Assembly: GCA_005880915.1 (NCBI GenBank)
Contig: VBIW01000045.1
Span: 18,131-82,130, forward strand
Direction: 5' to 3'
Length of the DNA: 64,000 nt
From: Chloroflexota bacterium
GTDB taxonomy: Bacteria > Chloroflexota > Dormibacteria > Dormibacterales > Dormibacteraceae
A program made the position numbers and the translations under genes. This document shows positions 43,458 to 52,096 of this stretch, piece after piece (position 1 is the stretch's first letter; each line of letters opens with the position of its first letter). The notes under the pieces are model-generated. The model was not told the DNA's origin and did no database searches. It saw only the letters and a program-made list of their open reading frames with translations.

Positions 43458-43949
43458 ATGGGTCTCCGCCTGTTCACCCTCCTCGGCGTCTTCGCCGGCC
43501 TGATCGTCGCCGCCGTCGTGGCGGCGGGCGCCTACACCGCTCTGAAGACGCCGCTGCAGGCCAGCCCGAACAGCAACCTGGCGCTGGAGAACTGCACGCC
43601 GGGACCGTGCAAGGACCTCAACGGCTACACGATCTGGGTCTCCAACGTGCGCCTCGACAACGACGTGGTGCGGATGACCCTGAAGTTCAAGAACTCGAGC
43701 CCGTCCACCCACGCCTCGCCGGAGGATGTGCAGTTGATCGACGCGAGCCGCCGCGGGTCGCCTCTGATCACCGATGCCAGCGGATGCAACACGTGGACGC
43801 GCCACGAGTTCACCAAGAAGGGCGACACATTTGGACCGGTCAACATCTGCTTCCGCGTGGCGAACACCACGCAACCCTTTCTCCTGCGCTGGGCGCCGGA
43901 CGAGGGCGCGTTCTGCTGCGAGACCGAGCTCAAGATCTATCTCTCCTGA
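43458..43949 (+). CDS. Membrane-anchored protein of unknown function
   Basis: 163 residues. One N-terminal helix (about 6-27) and an extracytoplasmic beta-rich domain with several cysteines (ENCTPGPCKD, SGCNTWTRH, NICFRV, FCCETEL), suggesting disulfides. The layout resembles DUF4352-type domains, but this is not certain. Its end overlaps the GDPD gene end by 20 bases. Confidence 0.6.
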   Translation: MGLRLFTLLGVFAGLIVAAVVAAGAYTALKTPLQASPNSNLALENCTPGPCKDLNGYTIWVSNVRLDNDVVRMTLKFKNSSPSTHASPEDVQLIDASRRGSPLITDASGCNTWTRHEFTKKGDTFGPVNICFRVANTTQPFLLRWAPDEGAFCCETELKIYLS

Positions 43950-44487
43950 GCCTTAGCGCCAGGTCGGGCCGGTTGGTGATGATCCCAGCAATCCGCCCGT
44001 CTTTGATAAAGCGCACCATCAGCTTTCGCTCGTCCACGGTCCAGACCCACACCGGGATGGCGTAGCGCGCACAGAAATCGAGCGCCTCGTCAGTCGCGTA
44101 CCGCTGGTCGAGCGCGATGAAGTCGGCATCGGTCTCTTCGACGTGCTGGCGGGTGAGACCTGCTCTGACGTCGGGAAATCGGTCCTTGATCGCACGGACC
44201 GATTCGTAGAAAGGTGATGTGACCGCGAGCCTGCTGGCCGGATACTTCGCGAGCGCGGCCTGGACGACGTCGAGGTCGTGGCCGGTCTCCTTCAGGTCCA
44301 GCTGGACACCGACTCGCCCGGTCGCGGCGTCGAGGACCTCATCGAGAGTCGGATGCTTGCCGCCAGGCTGCAGCTCGTCGTGTGAGATGACATACACGCC
44401 ATCGGAGTTGCGACGCACATCGACCTCGATGAAATCGGCGCCGCTGTCGACCCAGCGCGGAAAGCCCCGATGCGCAGATACGATCAA
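43930..44487 (-). CDS. Glycerophosphodiester phosphodiesterase family protein
   Basis: 185 residues from TTG 44487; an ATG at 44514 would overlap the divergent SDR start. Catalytic motifs are SAHRGFP, ADFIEVDVR (Glu and Asp metal ligands) and VISHDEL. The usual PENTLAAF helix between HRG and the E-x-D motif is missing, so the N-terminal part is shortened. Later motifs VQLDLKETG and VWVWTVDE are normal. It may hydrolyse glycerophosphodiesters. Confidence 0.75.
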   Translation of the reverse strand: MIVSAHRGFPRWVDSGADFIEVDVRRNSDGVYVISHDELQPGGKHPTLDEVLDAATGRVGVQLDLKETGHDLDVVQAALAKYPASRLAVTSPFYESVRAIKDRFPDVRAGLTRQHVEETDADFIALDQRYATDEALDFCARYAIPVWVWTVDERKLMVRFIKDGRIAGIITNRPDLALRLRRDRS

Positions 44488-44496
44488 TACGAATAG

Positions 44497-45264
44497 ATGA
44501 TGGCGGTGCGGCATCCGACGGTTGTGGTGACCGGAGCGAGCGGAGCGATAGGCTCGGCCACAGTCGAAGCTCTCCAACGGCGGCGCGTGCAGGTCATCGA
44601 GCTGACTCGACCGTCGCTCGACCTTTCGTCGATGGCCTCGGTGCGCGCCACCGCGCGCGAGCTGAACCGCACCGCGGGCCATATCGACGCGCTGCTGAAC
44701 ATCGCGGCCACCTTCACGACGAGATATCAGAAAACGAAGGAAGGGTTCGAGACGATGCTCGCGACGAATCACCTGGGCCCGTTTCTACTGACCAACCTGC
44801 TGCGCGACCGGCTGACGCCGGGCGGTAGGGTGATCACGGTCACGGCGCCATCGACCACGCGAGTCGACATGGACCGGCTGCAGGACCGCGAGCGCTTCAA
44901 CGCGATGCACACGTTCGGCGCGACGAAGGCGGCGAACCTGATGTTCACGTTCGAGCTGGCGCGGCGGGCCAAGCGCTGGGAAATCCGGGCGAACGCGTTC
45001 TACCCGGGCCTGGTGCGCTCGGAGCTGATGCGCGAAGCGCCGCGAGTGGTGCGTCTCGCGGCGCGCCTGGTCTCGAGGAGCCCAGACCGAGCGGCGCACG
45101 ACCTGGCCGACCTGGCCCTATCCCCCGCCCACGCAGGCACAACAGGATGGCTGTTCAAAGGAACCCGCCACATAGACGCCCCACGCGCCACCCAAGACAT
45201 AGGCCAACAAAGCAAGCTGTGGCAAAAAACCACCGACCTGGTGGAACTAGAAGGAGGCTTCTAA
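44497..45264 (+). CDS. SDR family protein with altered catalytic tyrosine
   Basis: 255 residues. The nucleotide-binding motif is TGASGAIG (12-19), with LNIAA in place of NNAG and Asn91 (ATNHLG). The active-site YxxxK reads Phe140-Gly-Ala-Thr-Lys144, so the proton-donating tyrosine is phenylalanine. The rest resembles retinol-dehydrogenase-like SDRs (KAANLMFTFELARR). Either it has lost dehydrogenase activity or it uses another donor. Confidence 0.85.
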   Translation: MMAVRHPTVVVTGASGAIGSATVEALQRRRVQVIELTRPSLDLSSMASVRATARELNRTAGHIDALLNIAATFTTRYQKTKEGFETMLATNHLGPFLLTNLLRDRLTPGGRVITVTAPSTTRVDMDRLQDRERFNAMHTFGATKAANLMFTFELARRAKRWEIRANAFYPGLVRSELMREAPRVVRLAARLVSRSPDRAAHDLADLALSPAHAGTTGWLFKGTRHIDAPRATQDIGQQSKLWQKTTDLVELEGGF

Positions 45265-45332
45265 CCTCCGTTTGAGGGAGCTGGAAGGCGGCTTCTGAGA
45301 GGTTAGGTAGAGATGGGTGAGGTGGGAGAGAT

Positions 45333-45426
45333 TGCTCCTCCCCATTTATGGGGAGGTGGCTCTTCCCCACGCAGTGGGGAAGTACCGCCGCTTGCGGCGG
45401 GGATGGGGCAGCCGCCGGAGGGGCTC
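45333..45426 (+). repeat. Composite palindromic repeat (family A, long form)
   Basis: Hairpins CTCCCCATTTATGGGGAG, CTTCCCCACGCAGTGGGGAAG and CCGCCGCTTGCGGCGG in series, ending CCGGAGGGGCTCG. It is nearly identical to the inverted element at 14378-14474. Confidence 0.85.
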
Positions 45427-45440
45427 GCGGATCTGGATCT

Positions 45441-45488
45441 TCACCTCCCCGCTAGCCGGGGAGGTCGGCCGCAGGCCGGGTGGGGAGC
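45441..45488 (+). repeat. Family B repeat, single copy
   Basis: CACCTCCCCGCTAGCCGGGG followed by AGGTCGGCCGCAGGCCGGGTGGGG. It lies 14 bases after the family A composite element. Confidence 0.8.
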
Positions 45489-45598
45489 TCCGAATCTCCA
45501 TCCCCGCCACTCAACCCATTCACAACTCCCTCACAACTCCAGGGAAGGATGGGAGGTGCTGCAAGCAAACCTCGTTCATCACAAAGGAGTGACTCGAC

Positions 45599-46048
45599 AT
45601 GAGACGCGGATTCGGTTTGATCGGGCTGCTGGTGACGGCAATCGTGCTGGTCATCGTCGGCGCGATCGCATACAACATCGGATGGTCGGACGGGGTAGCC
45701 ACCCACCTGCCGGCCAACGCCGTCGCCACCGACGGCGCGCCCTACTACTACGGCCAGCACTGGGGCGGCCCAGGCTTCGGCCTGTTCGGAATCTTCTGGT
45801 TCCTGCTGATCCTGTTCGGCCTGTTCTGGCTGTTCCGCATCGCCTTCTTCGGCTTCGGAATGCGCCGCTGGATGGGCGGCGGCGGATGGGGCCACAGGGG
45901 CGGCTGGGGCTACGGCCCGGGCGGCCAGGGCGGCCCACAGTCCTTCGAAGAGCGGGCGCAGGAGTGGCACAAGAAGCAGCATGGCGAGCAGCCCCCGTCG
46001 GGCACGACGCCGCCACCGCCACCTCCGGCTGACACCCGCTCCGTTTAG
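45599..46048 (+). CDS. Two-helix membrane protein preceding a two-component system
   Basis: 149 residues with AAAGGAGTG upstream. Two hydrophobic helices (about 6-26 and 58-86) are separated by a short exterior loop with aromatic residues (PYYYGQHWGG). A Gly/Trp/Arg-rich stretch and a Pro-rich tail (TPPPPPP) follow. It starts the operon with a response regulator and a histidine kinase, 5 bases before the regulator, so it may be a sensor accessory or target. Confidence 0.65.
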   Translation: MRRGFGLIGLLVTAIVLVIVGAIAYNIGWSDGVATHLPANAVATDGAPYYYGQHWGGPGFGLFGIFWFLLILFGLFWLFRIAFFGFGMRRWMGGGGWGHRGGWGYGPGGQGGPQSFEERAQEWHKKQHGEQPPSGTTPPPPPPADTRSV

Positions 46049-46053
46049 CTTCG

Positions 46054-46758
46054 ATGTCTACACCTAGGATGGTCGCCGTGGCGACCATCCTGGTGGTGGA
46101 TGACGAGCCGCGGATCGTCCAGCTGGTCCGCGACTATCTCGAGCACAGTGGGTTCACCGTGCTCACGGCTTCGGATGGCCAGGCCGCGCTGCGCACCGCG
46201 CGCACGGGCCGGCCGGACCTGGTGGTGCTGGACCTGAGCCTGCCGGGCCTGGACGGCCTGGACGTAGCCCGGTCGCTGCGCCGCGATGGCGAGGTGCCGA
46301 TCATCATGCTGACCGCGCGGACCGAGGAGTCTGACAAGCTGGTCGGCCTGGAGCTGGGCGCTGACGACTACCTGACCAAGCCCTTCTCCCCCAAGGAGCT
46401 GGTGGCGCGGGTGCGAGCGGTCCTGCGCCGAGCAGAGGGCGCGGCCGCCGGCCCGTCGGACGTGATCCGCGTCGGCTCGGAGGTCGAACTGGACGTGCCG
46501 AGGATGGAAGCGCGCTTCGCCGGCCGCCGCATCGACCTGACCAAGAGCGAGTTCCAGATCGTGGCCCTGATGGCGCGCCAGCCGGGCCGTGTTTTCACGC
46601 GTTCGCAGCTGCTCGACGCGGTGCGAGGCGTGGCCTTCGAGTCGTACGAGCGCGCCATCGACGCCCACATCAAGAACATCAGAAAGAAGGTCGGCCAGCA
46701 CTACATCGAAACGGTGTTCGGCGTGGGCTACCGCTTCGCCGAACCTCCCGAGAAATGA
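46054..46758 (+). CDS. OmpR/PhoB family response regulator
   Basis: 234 residues. Receiver domain: acidic pair Asp16-Asp17 (VVDDEPR), phosphoacceptor Asp60 (LVVLDLSLPG), Lys in LTKPFSPKEL. The C-terminal winged HTH has PGRVFTRSQLLDAVRG and DAHIKNIRKKVG. The gene overlaps the kinase start by 4 bases. Confidence 0.95.
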   Translation: MSTPRMVAVATILVVDDEPRIVQLVRDYLEHSGFTVLTASDGQAALRTARTGRPDLVVLDLSLPGLDGLDVARSLRRDGEVPIIMLTARTEESDKLVGLELGADDYLTKPFSPKELVARVRAVLRRAEGAAAGPSDVIRVGSEVELDVPRMEARFAGRRIDLTKSEFQIVALMARQPGRVFTRSQLLDAVRGVAFESYERAIDAHIKNIRKKVGQHYIETVFGVGYRFAEPPEK

Positions 46759-47894
46759 GAGCAGGCGGCGGCCGAGGCCGCTGGCGAGGCTGGGATCCGG
46801 AAGCCTGGCCGGCCACGATGCGCCGCCCCGCGTGGTGGCCGGAGGGCGAGCCGTTTCCTCCCCGCCGGTGGGGTCGCCGCGGCGGGCCGCCGCCGTTCAT
46901 CCGGTGGATCGGCTGCTTCATCCTCAGCGCGCTGTTCGTCGCGCTGGTGGCCGGAGGCTTCATCGGGGCGATGTTCGGCCGCGACGGTTGGCAGAACTAT
47001 GGCCATCCGTTCTTCCCCTTTTTCCTCATTCCGATCGGCATCGTGGTCCTGATCGCGATCGCAGTCGGCGGCGGGGTGCGGCGCATGACGCGGCCGATGA
47101 ACAACCTCATCGACGCAGCGCGCCGGATCGAGTCGGGCGACTACTCCGCGCAGGTGCCCGAATGGGGCTCACAGGACATCCGCTCGGTTGCGAGAGCGTT
47201 CAACTCGATGTCGGCGCGCCTGAAATCGATGGACGAGCAGCGCCGGTCATTCATGGCCGACGTGACCCACGAGCTGCGGACACCCCTGTCGGTCATCCGG
47301 GGCCAAGCCGAAGCGATCTCAGACGGCATGTACCCGGCCGACGCAGAGCACCTGGCACCGATCCTGGACGCGACGGAAGCCCTGGACCGCCTGGTCGAAG
47401 ACCTGCGAACCCTTGTGTTGACCGACGCGGGCAACCTGGTCCTACACAAAGAGTCGACCGACCTGGGCGCGCTGATCCGCGACGCAATCGAGTCTTTCCG
47501 ACCGCAAGCAGAATCGGCGGGAATTTCCCTCGCGACAGAGATCGCAGACAAGACTCCAACGGTCGAAGTCGACCCGGCTCGGATCCGCCAGGTGATCGGC
47601 AACCTACTATCGAACGCGATCCGCCACACGCCTAAAGGCGGATCTGTGAAGGTTTCCGTGGGCTCGTCAGGCGACCAGGTGATCACCACCGTCACGGACA
47701 CCGGCGAAGGAATCCCGCCCGAGCTGCAACCTCATGTGTTTGAGAGGTTCGTTAAAGGCCCGAACTCCACCGGCAGTGGACTCGGCCTTGCGATCGCTCG
47801 GGACATCATCAGCGCCCACTCAGGTCGTGTCGAGATGGACTCAGGCCGATCCGGAACAACCCTTACGGTGACGCTTCCGGCCTCCCGGCCGTAG
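46755..47894 (+). CDS. HAMP-domain sensor histidine kinase
   Basis: 379 residues. Two membrane helices (about 50-73 and 86-108) enclose a very short exterior loop, followed by HAMP (about 108-160), a dimerisation domain with His172 (ADVTHELRTPLS) and the ATPase domain (IGNLLSNAIRHTPKGG, GEGIPPEL, GSGLGLAI). The tiny sensor loop suggests the preceding two-helix membrane protein could contribute to signal detection. Confidence 0.95.
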   Translation: MRAGGGRGRWRGWDPEAWPATMRRPAWWPEGEPFPPRRWGRRGGPPPFIRWIGCFILSALFVALVAGGFIGAMFGRDGWQNYGHPFFPFFLIPIGIVVLIAIAVGGGVRRMTRPMNNLIDAARRIESGDYSAQVPEWGSQDIRSVARAFNSMSARLKSMDEQRRSFMADVTHELRTPLSVIRGQAEAISDGMYPADAEHLAPILDATEALDRLVEDLRTLVLTDAGNLVLHKESTDLGALIRDAIESFRPQAESAGISLATEIADKTPTVEVDPARIRQVIGNLLSNAIRHTPKGGSVKVSVGSSGDQVITTVTDTGEGIPPELQPHVFERFVKGPNSTGSGLGLAIARDIISAHSGRVEMDSGRSGTTLTVTLPASRP

Positions 47895-47943
47895 CCAGCG
47901 GCGACAGGCTGGACATTGGACGCCGGCCGAATAAGATTGGCCG

Positions 47944-48270
47944 ATGGCGCCGAAGTCCCAGCCTCCTGGCTTCGAAGGAAGTCGCGAGGTAACACCGGAG
48001 GATCTCGAATCGCTTCCCGCAATCACACAGGACGCTCTCCACACGCTCGAACGCTGCATCGCCGAGCATCACGTTGCCGATGTCGACTACAAGGAACCCC
48101 AAGAAAGCGAGGAGATGATCCCCTTCCGCCCGGCGTTCATTAAGACCAGTACCGCAGGCAACATCGTCGTCTGGGGCATGCCACCCGACGCCAACCATTG
48201 GATGGAGCTCCGGTTGGACAGGATTCGCGGGGTGCGCGACACGGGAGACGCGTTCGAACCGAGCTGGTAA
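47944..48270 (+). CDS. Small stand-alone WYL-like domain protein
   Basis: 108 residues. From about 40 the sequence follows a WYL-domain pattern (ADVDYKEP, then MIPFRPAFI, NIVVWGMPPDANHWMELRLD, RIRGVRDTGDAFEPSW), with no HTH. WYL domains sense ligands, often in defence regulators. It is 7 bases before the double PD-(D/E)XK gene, suggesting a two-gene unit. The assignment is by pattern only. Confidence 0.5.
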   Translation: MAPKSQPPGFEGSREVTPEDLESLPAITQDALHTLERCIAEHHVADVDYKEPQESEEMIPFRPAFIKTSTAGNIVVWGMPPDANHWMELRLDRIRGVRDTGDAFEPSW

Positions 48271-48277
48271 CAGTCGC

Positions 48278-49258
48278 GTGCTAGAGCTCCCGGGCGTACG
48301 GAACACGCTCGCGAAGGGCCAGGCTATGGAGTTTCTTATCTGGACGGAGCTCGTTCTGCAATCAGGCGGATTGCTTCACGTCTTTCTACCCCTGCTCGAC
48401 CGAGGCCTCGACGCCATCGTGCATCGGCTGACCGATGGCGAATTCATTGGCGTACAGGTCAAGAGTCGCACCGACCTTCGGCATGGAATGGTGAGCATAG
48501 TGATCCCGAGCACGCGCCTGGTCGACGACCGAGCGCTCATCGTCGCGGGATTACTGACCGACGACGGGTTGGGTTCCATGCTGCTCGTTATCGACGAGGG
48601 GACGTTCAAGAAGGTTGCCGCCCGAGACGTTGCCGCAGGCGAGGAAGTCTATTTCGCTGAGTTCAGCGTGGATGACTTTTCAAGAAGCCACTGGAGACCG
48701 TTCCTCGTGGCGCGCAAACGGCTCGCTGAGCGGCTGATGGGTTCGCCACCGCCCGCACCGGCTATCGAGTTTCCCGCCGATCTAAGCCTCAGACCGATGG
48801 ATCGGCACAATCAATGGCTCGGGTTCCTCGGCGAGTCGGAGGTCGTACGCCGACTGGCAGAGAACTCGCGCCTCGACCTGTTTCGCCCGTTTCCGGACCT
48901 GGAGATGGTTGAGGTACTGGCTCGAGACAACGCTACCGGCGGCTATCTAGGCCTGCAGGTCAAAGCCGCGGGGCCGGTTGCACACGGTGCAGAAGTTCGC
49001 GTTGCGATCCATAAAGCCACTTTCATCCCAGCGTCAAACACATTCGTTCTCGTACTAGCGTGGATCGCTGAAAACCAGAGGTTTGCCGACGAGTGTCTGG
49101 TGGTGCCGACGCTAGACCTGCCGGCGATAGCGCGCGAAGACGCGACGCACTGGAGGCTGAACTTTCGTCCCAACAACCCAGAACGGACTCCGCTAGATCC
49201 CTACCGGCACCCACTTTCAAAGCTCAGCCAACTTGCCGAGGATTTGACTGTCCTGTAG
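48278..49258 (+). CDS. Tandem PD-(D/E)XK-like nuclease protein
   Basis: 326 residues from GTG 48278. Two halves repeat the same pattern. The first has Glu24 (FLIWTELV), Asp45 (RGLDAIVHR) and Gln60-Val-Lys62 (FIGVQVKSR). The second has GESEVVRRLAEN, a DLEMVEV acidic segment and Gln227-Val-Lys229 (LGLQVKAAG). The QxK motif with upstream acidic residues fits DUF4365-like PD-(D/E)XK nucleases. The internal duplication could form an intramolecular dimer. Codon use is less G+C-rich than upstream genes. Confidence 0.6.
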   Translation: MLELPGVRNTLAKGQAMEFLIWTELVLQSGGLLHVFLPLLDRGLDAIVHRLTDGEFIGVQVKSRTDLRHGMVSIVIPSTRLVDDRALIVAGLLTDDGLGSMLLVIDEGTFKKVAARDVAAGEEVYFAEFSVDDFSRSHWRPFLVARKRLAERLMGSPPPAPAIEFPADLSLRPMDRHNQWLGFLGESEVVRRLAENSRLDLFRPFPDLEMVEVLARDNATGGYLGLQVKAAGPVAHGAEVRVAIHKATFIPASNTFVLVLAWIAENQRFADECLVVPTLDLPAIAREDATHWRLNFRPNNPERTPLDPYRHPLSKLSQLAEDLTVL

Positions 49259-49458
49259 CGGCCCGCTCATCGGTCTGGAGCCTCGACGTCGCATTACCAA
49301 CGATTCCTGTTCGCGGCGGTTTGTGGGCCGCCGCGATAGTCAGTCCACCCAGCCAGGTCGACGTGGTTTGACTGTCAAATTGGCTATTACGCCCGTGAGA
49401 AAGTCAGCTAGGTCTTAGCAAGGCATAGCCGTATGCATTCGGCGGTCGAACTCCGACT

Positions 49459-50283
49459 ATGTCGCGGTATGATGCCGCCGCCGTGCAGGACGCTAGTCGG
49501 CTCGAGAAGGCGCTTTTCAACTGGTTTTCGAGAAAGAGCGATCTCGTTGCTGCGGCGAGCCCTTTTGTTATCTTCTTCCTGATACTCACGGCTGGCTTAT
49601 CGATCGTGTTGACAGAGTTTCATGCGTCGTTGTGGCCGCCGACTGCGTTCGCATCGTGGCTGCTAGTCGTAGGAACGCTCGCTGGCATGGGGCTCTACTT
49701 GACGACGATATTCGCTGTTGGTGCGACCTTCGTGAGAAGCCGCCGTTTCAAACTTCTACAGCTACATCAGACGATGCGGGACATCCAGGCAATGAGTTGG
49801 AGGGAGTTCGAAGATCTCGTTGAGGCTTATTTCGCTGCAGATGGCTATCGAACTGAGCATCTCGGGCGGGATTCAGCGGACGGCGGCGTGGACGTCGTCG
49901 TTTCGATGGACGAGAAGACATGGCTCGTTCAGTGCAAACACTACCGCAGCCAATGGATCGAGGAGAAACCGCTGCGCGAGTTGTTGGGATTGGTCGCGAG
50001 TCACAAAGCGACGGGTGGCATCTTCGTCGCGTGCGGCGTTTTTGGGGACGACGCCTTAGCCTTCGCGAAGGCAAACCCGACTTTACAGCTGATTGGAGGG
50101 GAACAGCTTAGAGATCTGGTCGAGCGGACTGTTCGACACCGAAGCAGTCCGTCTTCGAATCTGTGCCCGGTCTGCGGAGGGCCGATGCGAATCGCTCAGG
50201 GACGGTACGGCCCCTTCTTGGGCTGCGCCAACTTCCCAGCATGCAAAGGATGGCGCCGCCTTCCAGGCGAAGCAATTGCGTAG
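49459..50283 (+). CDS. Membrane-anchored Mrr-type restriction endonuclease with Zn finger
   Basis: 274 residues. Two membrane helices (about 34-55 and 66-92) precede an Mrr catalytic domain (about 108-215): MSWREFEDLVEAYFAADGY, DSADGGVDVVVSMDE and WLVQCKHY (D...QxK). The C-terminus is a topoisomerase-type zinc finger (CPVCGGPM and FLGCANFPACKGWR, four Cys). Membrane tethering points to cleavage of incoming DNA at the envelope. No methylase lies nearby. Confidence 0.85.
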   Translation: MSRYDAAAVQDASRLEKALFNWFSRKSDLVAAASPFVIFFLILTAGLSIVLTEFHASLWPPTAFASWLLVVGTLAGMGLYLTTIFAVGATFVRSRRFKLLQLHQTMRDIQAMSWREFEDLVEAYFAADGYRTEHLGRDSADGGVDVVVSMDEKTWLVQCKHYRSQWIEEKPLRELLGLVASHKATGGIFVACGVFGDDALAFAKANPTLQLIGGEQLRDLVERTVRHRSSPSSNLCPVCGGPMRIAQGRYGPFLGCANFPACKGWRRLPGEAIA

Positions 50284-50428
50284 AGGCTGGCGACCGAACC
50301 AAGGGTCGTTCAGAAGTGGCTGTCCATATCAATCGCTTATCGAAGGCATTCGGGGCGGGTTTGGACAAGAGCCGGCGAAGGATCTGAGGCTTGGCCATCC
50401 CACCGGACCAACCGTGCAGGGGCCGTTC

Positions 50429-52096
50429 TCAGCTCGCTGTGGTTGGCGCCTCAGTTGAAACCCGTTCCGCGGGTGGCTGTACCACAATTGTCGGTACATC
50501 TGCCTCGACCAAGTCTGGGCGCGGATCGGTCCACTCTTCTGGGAATTCGATCTTCGCCTTTACGCCCGAGTGCTGATCAAGTAGGTAGAGCAGCTCCCCG
50601 CCGGCAATTAGCTGGAGCGGCTTATTTTCAGCGAATTGGAAGGAGGCCGTACCGTACCCACTCGTCGTAACAAGGATGCCTTTTGCGGCGCCCTCGTTCA
50701 GCACGGTCCCATAAAGGTCGCGCACCGCGCTCACCCCGACCGTGTGCTTGTATCGCTTCGCTTGGACAATCACTTTGCCTCCGACAATTGGACGCATGTC
50801 CCACGCGACGCAATCAACTCCTCCATCTCTGGAAGCCTGAGTAAGGCGGGTTTCCAGGCCCATCTTCTCGAAGAGGTTGGTGATTAGCCCTTCGAATTCG
50901 GTCGGAGTCAGTACGGCGAGGTTCGGCCGTTGATCTAACTGGCCCAGGATATTTGGTTTCTCAACGAAACGCGGATCAACCATGTTGAAGTTGACAATAG
51001 GGCGAACGGCTTTCAGTTCATGAGGTTTAGGTGAGACTTCAGCATTCAGATGGCGTAGACACGCGATCGGGTCCACCTTCCGCAGGTCGTGTGCCACAAG
51101 GATGTCCCGCGTCGTGCGGACGGTAAGCAAGCAGGGCGTGACTCGCTGTCCGGTTTCCGGGCTTATCGTGTCCACGAAACAGTTAAGCACCACGCTATCG
51201 ACGGCGCCGGAAGCGTCTGCTCCAAACAGCAGGTTCAGAGTGCGTAGCGCTAGCTGGGAGACGGTACTGACATAGATTTCGCGAATCTGCAAAGCTGGCC
51301 GCGTGGTCGCTACGATCGAGTCGCTCGCTTTGACGTGGCGATAGGCCGTTACGGTCGGAACGACCGCAACAAGAGGCAACTGCCTTTCGACAACTAACTG
51401 GCGAGACTCTTTGACGTATGCGAGCCGCACCGTTGTTGGAAACCCATCGGGAAGTTCATCTCGCTCAAGGACGAGCTCGAAGTACTGGTTGAGCGCCTCG
51501 ACTTGCCCTGCCTTGTACGCCCCAGAGAACGCATCCACATCTGCGTTGAGTAAAGCGGTCTCCTCTTTGATTCTTGAGCACTCGGCCTCATAGGCTCCTT
51601 TGGCATGAATCAACCACGCCTGGCGAGCCTTCTCGCGCCCAACCCATTCAGTGTGTTTCGCCTCGAATGTCTGTCGAGCTGCCAACGTTGTGGCTTTCAC
51701 GCGGTCGCCAGCCCCCGGCAACAGGTGAGCAAAGAAGCCCGATGGCTTGGGCTGGAATTGCTCCCATGTTGGCTCCGGCCACGCCCGGGCCTGACCCTGC
51801 GGATCGAACGGAGGCAATTTGGGTTCAGCTTTCAAAGACTCGAAGTCGAGGGGTCTCGCTGAGGCAACGCCGTCAGCCAATAGGTTGGCAAGGGCGTGAA
51901 GCTCATCGGCAACTTCCTGATTCTTCTCGTCCACTTCCCTGGACCGGTCCTGGAGATGGGCCTGCTCCCGCAGCCGCGCGTTTCGGCGCTCCTGAACTTC
52001 ACGAGCCCGAATCTCGGCAGCCTGTCGGCGCGCCGCGGCGGCACGTAAGCGCTCCTGCTCCAAATACGGGTTGTACCGGCCCCGACCCACGACCAT
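50429..52096 (-). CDS. Mrr-type restriction endonuclease with coiled-coil N-terminus
   Basis: About 555 residues from ATG 52096 (an earlier ATG at 52153 is less likely). The first about 80 residues are a charged coiled coil (EQERLRAAAARRQAAEIRAR). A middle region of unknown fold follows. The C-terminal Mrr domain is PTEFEGLITNLFEKMG, ASRDGGVDCVAWD and VIVQAKRYKH. It probably cleaves modified or foreign DNA. It is convergent with the membrane-anchored Mrr gene. Confidence 0.85.
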   Translation of the reverse strand: MVVGRGRYNPYLEQERLRAAAARRQAAEIRAREVQERRNARLREQAHLQDRSREVDEKNQEVADELHALANLLADGVASARPLDFESLKAEPKLPPFDPQGQARAWPEPTWEQFQPKPSGFFAHLLPGAGDRVKATTLAARQTFEAKHTEWVGREKARQAWLIHAKGAYEAECSRIKEETALLNADVDAFSGAYKAGQVEALNQYFELVLERDELPDGFPTTVRLAYVKESRQLVVERQLPLVAVVPTVTAYRHVKASDSIVATTRPALQIREIYVSTVSQLALRTLNLLFGADASGAVDSVVLNCFVDTISPETGQRVTPCLLTVRTTRDILVAHDLRKVDPIACLRHLNAEVSPKPHELKAVRPIVNFNMVDPRFVEKPNILGQLDQRPNLAVLTPTEFEGLITNLFEKMGLETRLTQASRDGGVDCVAWDMRPIVGGKVIVQAKRYKHTVGVSAVRDLYGTVLNEGAAKGILVTTSGYGTASFQFAENKPLQLIAGGELLYLLDQHSGVKAKIEFPEEWTDPRPDLVEADVPTIVVQPPAERVSTEAPTTAS

